Shown here: piece by piece, positions 40,887 through 49,071 of the stretch
Layout of the letters: each line of letters starts with the position of its first letter
Position numbering within the stretch: the stretch's first letter is position 1
From: CAKUFA01 sp963618735
Lineage (GTDB): Bacteria; Bacillota; Clostridia; Christensenellales; Aristaeellaceae
Direction: 5' to 3'
Assembly (NCBI GenBank): GCA_963618735.1
Contig: CAVEUM010000009.1
Span: 1 to 64,000, forward strand
DNA: 64,000 bases
Program-made: the position numbers and the translations under genes
Notes under the pieces: model-generated
Database searches by the model: none
What the model was told of the DNA's origin: nothing
Seen by the model: the letters and a program-made list of their open reading frames with translations, nothing else

Positions 40887-41729
40887 GTGAATAAGATTCT
40901 GGAGAAGAAAATTCTAAATCCAACGGTGACGTTGATGCGCGTCGATGCACCGCTGGTGGCTCGGAAGGCTGAGCCTGGTCAATTTATTATCCTGCGAGTG
41001 GATGAGGAAGGTGAGCGTATCCCGCTGACTGTGGCGGATTTTGATCGCGAGAATGGCAGCGTGACCATCATCTTCCAGGTCGTAGGTGCGACGACGGAGA
41101 AGCTGAACCACCTGAATGAAGGTGAATTTATTCACGACTTCGTGGGCCCGTTGGGACGGGCAACCCATACGGAAGGCTTGCATAAGGTTGCTGTGGTAGG
41201 CGGCGGCGTCGGCTGTGCCATTGCTTTCCCTGTGGCAAAAAAGCTGCATGAACAGGGCTGCGAAGTGCACGCAGTTATTGGTTTCCGAAATAAGGATCTG
41301 GTAATCCTGGAAGATGAGTTTGCAGCCCATACATCCAAGCTCATTCGCATGAGCGATGATGGCTCCTGGGGCGAAAAGGGACTGGTGACAGATGCCCTGC
41401 GCAAGCTGATTGAAAGCGGCGAGAACTATGATGAAGTCATCACCATTGGCCCGCTTCCTATGATGAAGTTTGTGTGCAAGCTCACGAAGGAATTCGGGGT
41501 CAAGACGGTTGCCAGCATGAATCCCATCATGATTGATGGCACGGGCATGTGCGGCGGCTGCCGCCTGACCGTTGGCGGAAAGACGAAGTTCGCCTGCGTA
41601 GACGGTCCTGAGTTTGATGGCCACGAGATTGATTTTGATGAGGCTATGGCGCGCGGCGCAACCTATCGCGATTTTGAGCGCCATGCATACGAAGAAGCCT
41701 GCAATCTGTTCCGCAAGGAGGTGCAGTAA
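40887..41729 (+). CDS. nfnA: Ferredoxin-NADP+ oxidoreductase small subunit (NfnA/SudB-like)
   Basis: 280 residues from the GTG at 40887, which has AAGGAGG seven bases upstream; no ATG gives a better start. N-terminal FAD domain (GQFIILRVDEEGERIPLTVAD), NAD domain (VAVVGGGVGCAIAFPVAKKL), and a C-terminal [2Fe-2S] cluster region (GTGMCGGCRLTV...FACVDGPEFDGHEID). With the next gene it forms the NfnAB complex, which couples NADH, ferredoxin and NADPH by flavin-based electron bifurcation. Some homologues work as sulfide dehydrogenase or glutamate synthase partners. Confidence 0.88.
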   Translation: MNKILEKKILNPTVTLMRVDAPLVARKAEPGQFIILRVDEEGERIPLTVADFDRENGSVTIIFQVVGATTEKLNHLNEGEFIHDFVGPLGRATHTEGLHKVAVVGGGVGCAIAFPVAKKLHEQGCEVHAVIGFRNKDLVILEDEFAAHTSKLIRMSDDGSWGEKGLVTDALRKLIESGENYDEVITIGPLPMMKFVCKLTKEFGVKTVASMNPIMIDGTGMCGGCRLTVGGKTKFACVDGPEFDGHEIDFDEAMARGATYRDFERHAYEEACNLFRKEVQ

Positions 41730-41731
41730 TC

Positions 41732-43120
41732 ATGCCGAATATGATGCCCAATAAGCACCCCATGCCCAATCAGGATCCTGAGGTGCGCAGCAAAAATTTC
41801 CTGGAAGTATCACTGGGATACGATGAAGAAACAGCAATTGACGAGGCAAAGCGTTGCCTGAATTGCAAGAACAAGCCCTGCATGAACGGCTGCCCTGTGC
41901 ACATCCATATTCCTGAATTTATCCATGCTGTGAGCGAAGGCAACTTTGAAGAAGCGTATCGCGTGATTAGCCTGACCAGCAGTTTGCCTGCAGTGTGCGG
42001 CCGTGTCTGCCCGCAGGAGAGCCAGTGCGAGCAGAAGTGCGTGCGCGGTATCAAGGGTGAAGCAGTCGCTATCGGCCGACTGGAACGCTTTGTGGCTGAT
42101 TGGCATTCCAAGCATGCAACGGAAGCACCTTCCCGTCCTGCGTCTAATGGACATAAGGTGGCGGTTGTGGGCAGCGGTCCTTCCGGCTTAACCTGCGCGG
42201 GTGACCTGGCGAAGAAGGGCTATGACGTTACGGTCTTTGAAGCACTGCATTTGGCTGGCGGTGTGCTGGTGTACGGCATCCCTGAATTCCGCCTGCCCAA
42301 GGCTATTGTGGGCAAGGAAATCGACACGTTGAAGGCACTGGGCGTAAAGGTGGAGACCAACGTGGTTATTGGCCGCACGCTGACCATTGATGAGCTGATG
42401 AGCGAACAGGGCTTCGAGGCTGTGTTCATTGGCTCTGGTGCTGGACTGCCGAAGTTCATGAACATTCCCGGAGAAAACCTCAAGGGCGTGTATTCCGCCA
42501 ATGAGTTCCTTACCCGTATTAACCTGATGAAGGCCTACAAGCCTGACAGTGCAACGCCGATTCAGCATGGCACGCACGTGGCGGTTGTCGGCGGCGGCAA
42601 CGTGGCTATGGACGCCGCACGCTGCGCTCGCCGTCTCGGTGCAGAAGTGACCATCATTTACCGCCGCACGGCTGCTGAACTGCCGGCTCGTCATGAAGAA
42701 GTGGAGCATGCGCAGGAGGAAGGCATTCAGTTTAGCTTCCTGACCAATCCTGTTTCGATCCTTGGGGATGATAAGGGCTGGGTTTCCGGCATTCGTTGCC
42801 AGAAGATGGAGCTGGGCGAGCCGGATGCTTCTGGCCGCCGCCGTCCTGTGGCCATTGAGGGCAGTGAGGAAGATATGCCGATGGACTGCGTCATCATGGC
42901 GCTTGGCACGTCACCTAATCCGTTGATTAAGTCCACCACGGAGGGATTGGAAACCCAGAAGTGGGGCGGCATTGTGGTGCAGGAGGACACGGGCGCGACT
43001 TCACGTGAAGGCGTCTATGCTGGCGGCGATGCCGTAACAGGCGCTGCAACCGTTATTCTGGCCATGGGTGCTGGCAAAACCGCTGCTGCGGCCATTGATG
43101 AGTATCTGATGAAGAAGTAA
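41732..43120 (+). CDS. nfnB: NfnB/SudA-like NADPH oxidoreductase (GltD-type flavoprotein)
   Basis: 462 residues. The N-terminal cysteine-rich domain for two [4Fe-4S] clusters (AKRCLNCKNKPCMNGCPVHIHIPEF, CGRVCPQESQCEQKC) precedes two dinucleotide-binding folds, VAVVGSGPSGLTCAGDLAKKG and VAVVGGGNVAMDAARCARRLG, ending in GVYAGGDAVTGAATVILAMGAGK. It lies two bases after nfnA. The pair most likely balances NADH, NADPH and ferredoxin in a fermenting anaerobe. A lone glutamate synthase small subunit is the alternative name for such proteins, but no large subunit is nearby. Confidence 0.88.
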   Translation: MPNMMPNKHPMPNQDPEVRSKNFLEVSLGYDEETAIDEAKRCLNCKNKPCMNGCPVHIHIPEFIHAVSEGNFEEAYRVISLTSSLPAVCGRVCPQESQCEQKCVRGIKGEAVAIGRLERFVADWHSKHATEAPSRPASNGHKVAVVGSGPSGLTCAGDLAKKGYDVTVFEALHLAGGVLVYGIPEFRLPKAIVGKEIDTLKALGVKVETNVVIGRTLTIDELMSEQGFEAVFIGSGAGLPKFMNIPGENLKGVYSANEFLTRINLMKAYKPDSATPIQHGTHVAVVGGGNVAMDAARCARRLGAEVTIIYRRTAAELPARHEEVEHAQEEGIQFSFLTNPVSILGDDKGWVSGIRCQKMELGEPDASGRRRPVAIEGSEEDMPMDCVIMALGTSPNPLIKSTTEGLETQKWGGIVVQEDTGATSREGVYAGGDAVTGAATVILAMGAGKTAAAAIDEYLMKK

Positions 43121-43130
43121 GCAAGGCAAC

Positions 43131-43171
43131 AAAAACCCTGCAGGATGTGAATGGTCCTGCAGGGTTTCTTT
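43131..43171. terminator. Bidirectional terminator between nfnB and recX
   Basis: AACCCTGCAGGA pairs perfectly with TCCTGCAGGGTT. TCTTTT follows on the plus strand and TTTTT on the minus strand. Confidence 0.85.
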
Positions 43172-43185
43172 TGATGAGAGAAAAG

Positions 43186-43824
43186 CTATGACTCCGCCTC
43201 ATCTTTGATTTTTTGAAGTGCATCCTCCACGGCCTCTTTGGCTACGCTATAGCCATATCCTTTTCGGGCGAGCATGGCAATCACACGGGACACGGTCTTC
43301 CGAGGATCCTCATCCTTTCGAGCGCGCCGAAGTGATTTTTCTGCCAGGGTGGTTGCGTTTTCCAGCTGAGCACTTTCGTCAATCGAGGAAAGCGCAGTCT
43401 CAATCTGCTCAGAGGTGATCCCTTTTTGCCGAAGCTCCTGTGCGATGCGTTGACGTCCCAGACCGTGACGACTTCGAGCCTCTGTCCACTGCTGCGCAAA
43501 ATCCTCATCGTTGAGCAGATGCTCACGCTCCAGCTTATACAGCACCATTTCGACTGTGCAGGGGCGGTAACCGATGCGGGTCAGCTTGTCGGCAATTTCC
43601 TTGCGGCTGCAGGCACGGGCGGCCAGAGCGGCTACGGCACGATCCAGCGCGAATCGGTACTGGCGAACCATCAGCCACTGGTCATAGGCTTCCAGGTCAA
43701 TGGGTTCACCTTCACGGAGCGGTCGCTCGCGGAAAAGCGCCAAAGGAACCAGCACGTTTTCACTGCCATTGACGATGATACGAAACTTGCCGCGCTCCCG
43801 ATGAATGCTGGTGATTACGTCCAT
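43186..43824 (-). CDS. recX: RecX regulatory protein
   Basis: 212 residues with the three-helix repeats of RecX: ALDRAVAALAARACSRKEIADKLTRIGY, LEREHLLNDEDFAQQWTEARSRHGLGRQRIAQELRQKGI and a C-terminal RVIAMLARKGYGYSVAKEAVED. It modulates RecA filaments in the cytosol. Its start overlaps the end of the upstream hydrolase gene by 10 bp. Confidence 0.9.
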   Translation of the reverse strand: MDVITSIHRERGKFRIIVNGSENVLVPLALFRERPLREGEPIDLEAYDQWLMVRQYRFALDRAVAALAARACSRKEIADKLTRIGYRPCTVEMVLYKLEREHLLNDEDFAQQWTEARSRHGLGRQRIAQELRQKGITSEQIETALSSIDESAQLENATTLAEKSLRRARKDEDPRKTVSRVIAMLARKGYGYSVAKEAVEDALQKIKDEAES

Positions 43825-44993
43825 GAGGGCAGCTCCTTTCCCAGGGCGAAGCGAAGCACATCCCGATTCACCACACCCAGCCGACCATCACGAAGCTCAC
43901 TGGCGCCGCCGTTGAGAAAAATGACCTGCTGATGATTGGACGTGATGAAGGCACCGTCCACGCAGCCATAGGCAAAGCCCTGGTGACCGATGATCTGCAC
44001 ATTGGGAAAATCGGGCAGGGTGAACAGAATGAGTCCCAAACCGTAGGACATGCCAGGGGAGATCACGCCGTAAGAGGCATGGGGAGTCATCATCATGCGG
44101 ATGGTATCAGGCTGCAGGAATTGCTGCCCATCCAGGACGCCGTCCTGCTGAAACAGGGACATCATCCGCTGCAGGGAAACGCAGTCTGTGTACATGGCGC
44201 CCGCAGTATGGCCAAAATGACGCAGGGGATCGGGGGTGGTCAGCGGCTTTTTCCCCAGCGCAGTGACGCGCACCTCCTCGGCTTTGCCGCGCTGAAGGAC
44301 ACGGCGAATGGGCATGATTTGCTCCATGGACAGGGTGGATGCATCCAGCACGGCGCGCATGCCAAGCGGAGCAAACACGAGGCGCTGCATGGCGCTGGCC
44401 ACGGATTGCCCTGTCACTTGCTCAATGACACAGCCCAGCAGGCCAAAGCCAAAATTGCAATAAGCGAATTGCTTTCCGGGCAACGATCCACGAACACCCT
44501 CTGCATGCAAAACATCCAGCAATGTGCCGCTCTGATCGAGGGAATGCTGATAGGCAGGAACATCTCGCAAACCAGAGGTATGGCACAGCAGCTGGCGAAT
44601 GGTTACGCCATTCAGGGCGGCTTCGGATACACATTCCCTGGGCAGAACATCGCTAACGGGAGCATCCAGGGACAACGCGTGATCTTCATATAAGCGCATG
44701 ATGGCAAGCGTTGTGGCCACCTTGGTGATGGACGCTACGCGGTAAAGGGTCTGATTATCCGCATGATGCTGAACTTTCCCATCAACGGAAACATGCACCA
44801 GCGATTGCTGCACTCCTTGCTTCAAAAGGAGCGAGGCACCCAGCACATGATGCTTTACCAGTACGTGCTCCAAATCAGATGGATGCTGGAGCGTCCTGCC
44901 TTCTGAAACGAAGCGCATCTTTCCGCGGGGCGAAGGTGCCAGAAAAGGCAGAGCTAGCTTGTAAATGAGATTTTTCGCAAAGCCTGTAGGCAT
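43815..44993 (-). CDS. Serine hydrolase of the beta-lactamase class C/esterase fold
   Basis: 392 residues from the ATG at 44993 (AGGAGG upstream). Active-site SxxK motif SITK (in VASITKVATTL) and YxN motif YCNFG are clear, with GHTAGAMYTD and a final GHQGFAYG in the place of the KTG region. Signal peptide not evident. Family members act as esterases, D-amino peptidases or penicillin-binding-like enzymes, and substrate cannot be read. It lies between lgt and recX in one overlapping operon. Confidence 0.8.
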   Translation of the reverse strand: MPTGFAKNLIYKLALPFLAPSPRGKMRFVSEGRTLQHPSDLEHVLVKHHVLGASLLLKQGVQQSLVHVSVDGKVQHHADNQTLYRVASITKVATTLAIMRLYEDHALSLDAPVSDVLPRECVSEAALNGVTIRQLLCHTSGLRDVPAYQHSLDQSGTLLDVLHAEGVRGSLPGKQFAYCNFGFGLLGCVIEQVTGQSVASAMQRLVFAPLGMRAVLDASTLSMEQIMPIRRVLQRGKAEEVRVTALGKKPLTTPDPLRHFGHTAGAMYTDCVSLQRMMSLFQQDGVLDGQQFLQPDTIRMMMTPHASYGVISPGMSYGLGLILFTLPDFPNVQIIGHQGFAYGCVDGAFITSNHQQVIFLNGGASELRDGRLGVVNRDVLRFALGKELPSWT

Positions 44994-44994
44994 A

Positions 44995-46131
44995 TCAGCC
45001 TCCTGTTCTGCCGGTTGCGGCAGATTTGTTTGCAATGAGATAGAAGCAGCATGCCCCTGCAAGCAGCGTTATGGTCAGAAGAATGCAGAGTATGACATCG
45101 TTTGCCCATTGCTCGATGCCGGAGAGCGCCAGATAACGGCGCATGGTCAGCGAAAAAATCACAGGGATAAGGGGAAGCAGGGAACGCACGCGATGGAAAA
45201 TCGTGTCCTGCGCATTCAGTGCCAGCATGATGGAAACTGCGGCAATCCCCACACTGCTCACGGCGAATACGAGCTCATATCCGAGGAAGGGAGCGTGCGG
45301 GCAGGGGAGCACACGCCACGCTGCCAGCACACAAGCGGAAGCAATGATGCCGCTGAGCCACTGGAGCAGACGGGGCTTGCGCCCAACGGCTCTGACAGCG
45401 AAAAGTGCGCACACGATGAGACACAGGCAAACACTGAGCAGCTGACTGACGCGCACCGTGCCGCCTGTGGACATAAGGCTGTCCAGCCGAAGTCCTTCAA
45501 TGATGAGACGTCCGCCGCCGTAAGTGACCAGATATCCGCAAAGAATATCCCCGTCACGGCGCATCTTTTTTCGCGTGAAGGCGAGTACCAGGAAGCCAAG
45601 AAAATTCCAGAGAGATTCATAAAAGAAGGTGGCCATGTGCCAAACGTAGGCGCCGTTTTCAGGAATCAGCACAGCCAGAGGGAAAAACTGGCAGGCTTCA
45701 TTCGTGATTTCGAGACCGTAGGCCTCCATGTTGAAAAAGTTGCCCCAACGGCCGATGGCTTGTGCCAGCAGTACACCGGGAGCGATCATATCCAGCAGCT
45801 TCAAAAGGGAGATGTGCTTGCGCCTGCTGAAAAGGATCGCTGCCAGCACGCCGCCGATAATGCCGCCGTAGATGGCAAGTCCGCCGTTCCATATGGCGAA
45901 GACGCTGAGCGGGTTAGAAGCGAAGGTGTCCCATGCAAAGATGACGTAATAGAGCCTTGCGCCGATGATGCCGCAGGGAATGAGGCACAGGGCGAGGTCA
46001 ATGACGGTATCTTTAGGAAGATGCATGCGCTTTTCTTCGCGCATGGCCCAGAGAATGGCGGCGCAGATGCCTGATGCAACCAACACGCTGTACCATGGCA
46101 ACGTTCCGAAAATGTATCGACTGGCGGGCAT
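44995..46131 (-). CDS. lgt: Prolipoprotein diacylglyceryl transferase, long form
   Basis: 378 residues from the ATG at 46131. The Lgt signature GRWGNFFNMEAYG and the catalytic-region segments GGLAIYGGIIGGVLA and GRLIIEGLRLDSL are present. It transfers diacylglycerol to the Cys of prolipoproteins in the cytoplasmic membrane. Typical Lgt is about 270-290 residues. Here about 120 extra residues with four more hydrophobic segments follow the standard core. The next gene starts one base after the stop. Confidence 0.88.
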   Translation of the reverse strand: MPASRYIFGTLPWYSVLVASGICAAILWAMREEKRMHLPKDTVIDLALCLIPCGIIGARLYYVIFAWDTFASNPLSVFAIWNGGLAIYGGIIGGVLAAILFSRRKHISLLKLLDMIAPGVLLAQAIGRWGNFFNMEAYGLEITNEACQFFPLAVLIPENGAYVWHMATFFYESLWNFLGFLVLAFTRKKMRRDGDILCGYLVTYGGGRLIIEGLRLDSLMSTGGTVRVSQLLSVCLCLIVCALFAVRAVGRKPRLLQWLSGIIASACVLAAWRVLPCPHAPFLGYELVFAVSSVGIAAVSIMLALNAQDTIFHRVRSLLPLIPVIFSLTMRRYLALSGIEQWANDVILCILLTITLLAGACCFYLIANKSAATGRTGG

Positions 46132-46269
46132 AAAAATACCTCCCGAAATTGTTTCTTTCCTATTATAGAGCAGAGAAGGATTCAGCGTCAATATGGATTT
46201 CCGTCGGCAACGAAAAGGCGACGATTCCATCAGGAACCATCGCCTCGGGGCACAAAAGATGCTATAAAA

Positions 46270-46680
46270 TCAGTGCCATGTCAGCGGCAGACCCTGACTG
46301 TCGCGGGGCGTGCCAAGGAGGAGCACCAGAAAGTCTACCAAAACACCAAAACCGCAGAGGCCGAAAGTGAGCAGATAAAGGATACCCATGCCAGTGCGGC
46401 CAAGGTAAAACTTGTGCAAGCCCAACGTTCCCAGGAAAAAGCACAGGAGAAGCGCAACCAGGCGGCTCTTGGGGGAACTGAGGGTTTCGGTTTTGTAAAC
46501 ATGGTGAACGACCGTTTTCTGCCGAGAATGAGACTCTGACTGCTGATAAACATTGACAACCACAGGCTGCTGGGACTGCTGTGCATTAGAGGTATGCTGG
46601 TTGGAGGATATATACTCCCCGCAATACTGGCAGCGGTTAATATCGTCATAAATGCTTGCGCCACAGTGAGGACACTTCAT
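46270..46680 (-). CDS. Zinc-ribbon TM2 domain protein
   Basis: 136 residues. N-terminal zinc ribbon CPHCGASIYDDINRCQYCG, a Gln/Ser-rich linker, then a TM2 domain with two membrane helices and the loop FFLGTLGLHKFYLGRTGMGILYLLT. The role is unknown; TM2 proteins occur in many Firmicutes. It lies about 80 bp downstream of the 6S RNA terminator. Confidence 0.85.
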   Translation of the reverse strand: MKCPHCGASIYDDINRCQYCGEYISSNQHTSNAQQSQQPVVVNVYQQSESHSRQKTVVHHVYKTETLSSPKSRLVALLLCFFLGTLGLHKFYLGRTGMGILYLLTFGLCGFGVLVDFLVLLLGTPRDSQGLPLTWH

Positions 46681-46757
46681 GGAATCATCACTCCTTCACC
46701 TGTTATCATAGCACATTATGGGATGGATGGCAATGGAAAACAAACCTGAGGGTTATG

Positions 46758-46982
46758 AAAAAAGACGGCCGAAGCCGTCTCTCTTTTCTCTCTAGCCCCA
46801 GGATGCCGATGCGCACCGCAATTTCACCCGCTGTTGAAAGCAGGCTGGTTTCCTGCCGACTACTTCTGCCGTCCCCTGGCGTTTTTCAACGGGGGCATGA
46901 CATCCGCAACCGGACGCCGGATCCATTTAAGAAAATGTGGGGAAAAGCGGCACACTGTCGCACACCCCAGGAGCTTTTCCAT
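46758..46982 (-). ncRNA. ssrS: Probable 6S RNA
   Basis: A transcript of about 200-225 nt bounded by a perfect promoter (46989-47017) and an intrinsic terminator (GACGGC-TTCG-GCCGTC-TTTTTT). No coding potential with a ribosome binding site. The ends pair as in 6S RNA (CTCCTGGG with TCCTGGGG), and inside them GUGUGCCGC pairs with GCGGUGCGC. Short hairpins (CGTT/AACG, GCAGG/CCTGC) lie in the middle. The 5' and 3' flanks resemble the central-bubble flanks of E. coli 6S RNA. 6S RNA binds sigma-A RNA polymerase in stationary phase. A cobalamin-type riboswitch was considered and looks less likely. Confidence 0.65.
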
Positions 46983-46988
46983 GGCTCT

Positions 46989-47017
46989 ATTATATGCTTA
47001 TCGGGGAGTTATGTCAA
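46989..47017 (-). promoter_or_regulatory. Consensus promoter of the 6S RNA
   Basis: Minus strand TTGACA (47017-47012), 17 bp, TATAAT (46994-46989). Both hexamers and the spacer are ideal, as for highly expressed stable RNAs. Confidence 0.85.
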
Positions 47018-47042
47018 GCTGATTCTGCAAAGATGCGAAAAA

Positions 47043-47891
47043 TCAGAAGTGACCGCCCACACCGCCGCCGTGGCTGGAGCCGCTGGAGGAGGAGTGTGTT
47101 CCGCTGCCGAAACCGCCGCCGCCGTGTCCACCATGGCCGCCGCCGCCGTCACTGTCGTGCCGCATGCGGGTGACGGATTGACGCAGGTATTGATCCCGAC
47201 GATCCAGCCAGGAAATCTGGCAGTGCAGGGAAGGATTATATTTGTAGGTGCTTCCCTTCAGGGAGTAGCGGCGGCAGACAACGATCACCAGCGTCAAGGC
47301 GCAGATCAGGCCGCATGCCACGGCAAACAGGAATTCATTGAAGGTCAGCGCATTGTACAGGCCGGTGAGCCGCTCACCTGTGACGGAATCATAGCGGAAG
47401 GAACCTTCTTCACGTCCCTGCTTCAGAAAAGTCTCCAGGGTATTCAGCACGCAGATCGCTGCTTTGCCGTATGCACCGCGGCGCAGATAGGGGGCACTGC
47501 TGTCGAACATCTCTTCCAGACGATGGTCGGTGATGTAGTCGATCATCACGCCTTTGGTGCTGATGACGGGGACGCGGTTGGTCATGTCGATGAGGTAAAG
47601 CAGACCTGCTTCATCTTCGCCCAGACCGTAACCATTGTAATCGAAATAATCATCAGCGAAAGCCTGGGAAACATTGCCGTCATCAGCATAATCATACTTC
47701 ACGTCGCGGCTGGTGACCACCACGGCATCCATCTGGTAGGTATCACGGATGTGCTGGATGATTTCTGTCATCTGTGCGATTTCGCTGGCAGTGAACAGCC
47801 CAGCGTCATCCACCACAGGCTGCGTCTCGGCAAACACAGTGAGCGGGAGCAGGAACACCAGGCAGAGGATGCAAAGAAAACGTTTTACCAT
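47043..47891 (-). CDS. TPM domain exported membrane protein
   Basis: 282 residues from the ATG at 47891 (GGGAGG upstream). Signal peptide 1-21, TPM domain (VVDDAGLFTASEIAQMTEIIQHIRD, AFADDYFDYNGYGLGEDEAGLLYLIDM), a membrane helix near 185-207, and a Gly/His/Ser-rich C-terminus that could bind metal. TPM proteins are found at membranes, and their roles range from photosystem repair in plants to unknown in bacteria. It overlaps the zinc-ribbon gene by 7 bp. Confidence 0.82.
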   Translation of the reverse strand: MVKRFLCILCLVFLLPLTVFAETQPVVDDAGLFTASEIAQMTEIIQHIRDTYQMDAVVVTSRDVKYDYADDGNVSQAFADDYFDYNGYGLGEDEAGLLYLIDMTNRVPVISTKGVMIDYITDHRLEEMFDSSAPYLRRGAYGKAAICVLNTLETFLKQGREEGSFRYDSVTGERLTGLYNALTFNEFLFAVACGLICALTLVIVVCRRYSLKGSTYKYNPSLHCQISWLDRRDQYLRQSVTRMRHDSDGGGGHGGHGGGGFGSGTHSSSSGSSHGGGVGGHF

Positions 47892-48913
47892 ATCAGTGCA
47901 CCTCCCAAACAGAGCAGCCCTGTAACGGCAGCGAAGACGCCGCCGGCCCATAAGGCAAGCCGTGCTTTGTTGACGGGAAGTCTGCCGCACACGGTACCCT
48001 TTTGACCGTTCATCATGAAAAAGTAAGGCTTGCCCCTTTTATCGCCTTTGTAAGTCAGCACCCAGGTGGGCAGCAGAACATAGCGCATCTTCGCTTTCTC
48101 AGCCCTGAAAGTGGTGCGTCCGCGTATGGTGGTGAAGCCTGAATCCGCCGTCAACTGGCCTTCTGCCAAGCGGGAAACTTCCTGTTCCATGTCCTTTGCG
48201 GCGTCCGCTTCAGCAACATCGCGCTTTTCTGCCAGAAAGCCGCTGAGATAGCCGTCTGCATAGGGAACCATTTTGTCATTATTGTAGGGGAAGATGCCAT
48301 CGGACAGCTTTCGGTCGTTTGACGACAAGGCCTTGCGAATCAGTGCAGTAAAGATCATGCGGCCTTCACGGACAACGTTATAATACCGCGTTGTGGTGAT
48401 GGTTTCCCTCGGTGTGTGACGAACGTTGACCTGCGTGCCGGTGCCATCAAAGTGGCCGACGCCCGTGATTTCGCCATACCAGTAAGGGTAATAAACACCG
48501 GAAAAGTGCGTTAACTGATCAGGGGTGAAAAAGCGGCGATCTACGAATTTCTTTTTAGCAATAAACTCGTTGAACTGCGCCTTGGCCTGGTCGGCATCGA
48601 TAGCAAAGGGAATGACGCCATCGGGGTGAAATTCGTTGCTAAGGCGATCCTTCAGCACAACAGGACTGTGACAATAGTAGCAACGTGTGGCTGCGGTGGT
48701 GGCACTGGTGACAATCTCCGCACCGCAGTTCTGGCAGTGATATTCCACCATGTTGACGGCAGGAGATTCCGCAGCCTTTTGAGTCGGCTTCTCTTCTTCA
48801 CGGGGCACATCGGACTCATTGCCGCAGAAGGGACAGGTAAGCTTGGAGCTGGTGGGGTCATATTCGAGATAAGCACCGCAGGACGGGCACTTGATGGTCT
48901 TTGCCTGACTCAT
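47885..48913 (-). CDS. Zinc-ribbon protein with C-terminal membrane helix
   Basis: 342 residues from the ATG at 48913. Two zinc ribbons (CPSCGAYLEYDPTSSKLTCPFCG and CQNCGAEIV...CYYCHSP) lead a large beta-rich cytosolic domain with FHPDGVIPFAIDADQA and YYPYWYGEITGVGHF. One hydrophobic helix ends the chain (about 318-340). This domain order is common beside TPM-domain genes in Firmicutes. The pair probably works together at the membrane, but its function is unknown. Confidence 0.78.
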   Translation of the reverse strand: MSQAKTIKCPSCGAYLEYDPTSSKLTCPFCGNESDVPREEEKPTQKAAESPAVNMVEYHCQNCGAEIVTSATTAATRCYYCHSPVVLKDRLSNEFHPDGVIPFAIDADQAKAQFNEFIAKKKFVDRRFFTPDQLTHFSGVYYPYWYGEITGVGHFDGTGTQVNVRHTPRETITTTRYYNVVREGRMIFTALIRKALSSNDRKLSDGIFPYNNDKMVPYADGYLSGFLAEKRDVAEADAAKDMEQEVSRLAEGQLTADSGFTTIRGRTTFRAEKAKMRYVLLPTWVLTYKGDKRGKPYFFMMNGQKGTVCGRLPVNKARLALWAGGVFAAVTGLLCLGGALIW

Positions 48914-49014
48914 GGTTTCCTCCTTCTTTCCAAGAGGTTTCGAGTTCAATATAGCACAGGCAGAAAAAAAGCGCAAGCAAGAGGTTTCGCAAACAGGACA
49001 GGCGATGCCGTAAA

Positions 49015-49056
49015 CAAAAAATGGGAGAGAGCCTTTCAGCGAAAAGCCACTCTCCC
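49015..49056 (-). terminator. Terminator of the GH3 gene
   Basis: On the minus strand GGGAGAG and GGCTTT pair with AAAGGC and CTCTCCC around a short loop, followed by ATTTTTT. Confidence 0.75.
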
Positions 49057-49071
49057 GATGAAGAAACAGCG

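Noticed and set aside
46758..46985. Cobalamin riboswitch or tmRNA at this locus
   Set aside because: An AGTCGGCAGGAAACCAGCC stretch recalls a B12 box, but the other conserved boxes are missing and no B12 gene follows. It has no tmRNA tRNA-like ends. End pairing fits 6S RNA better.
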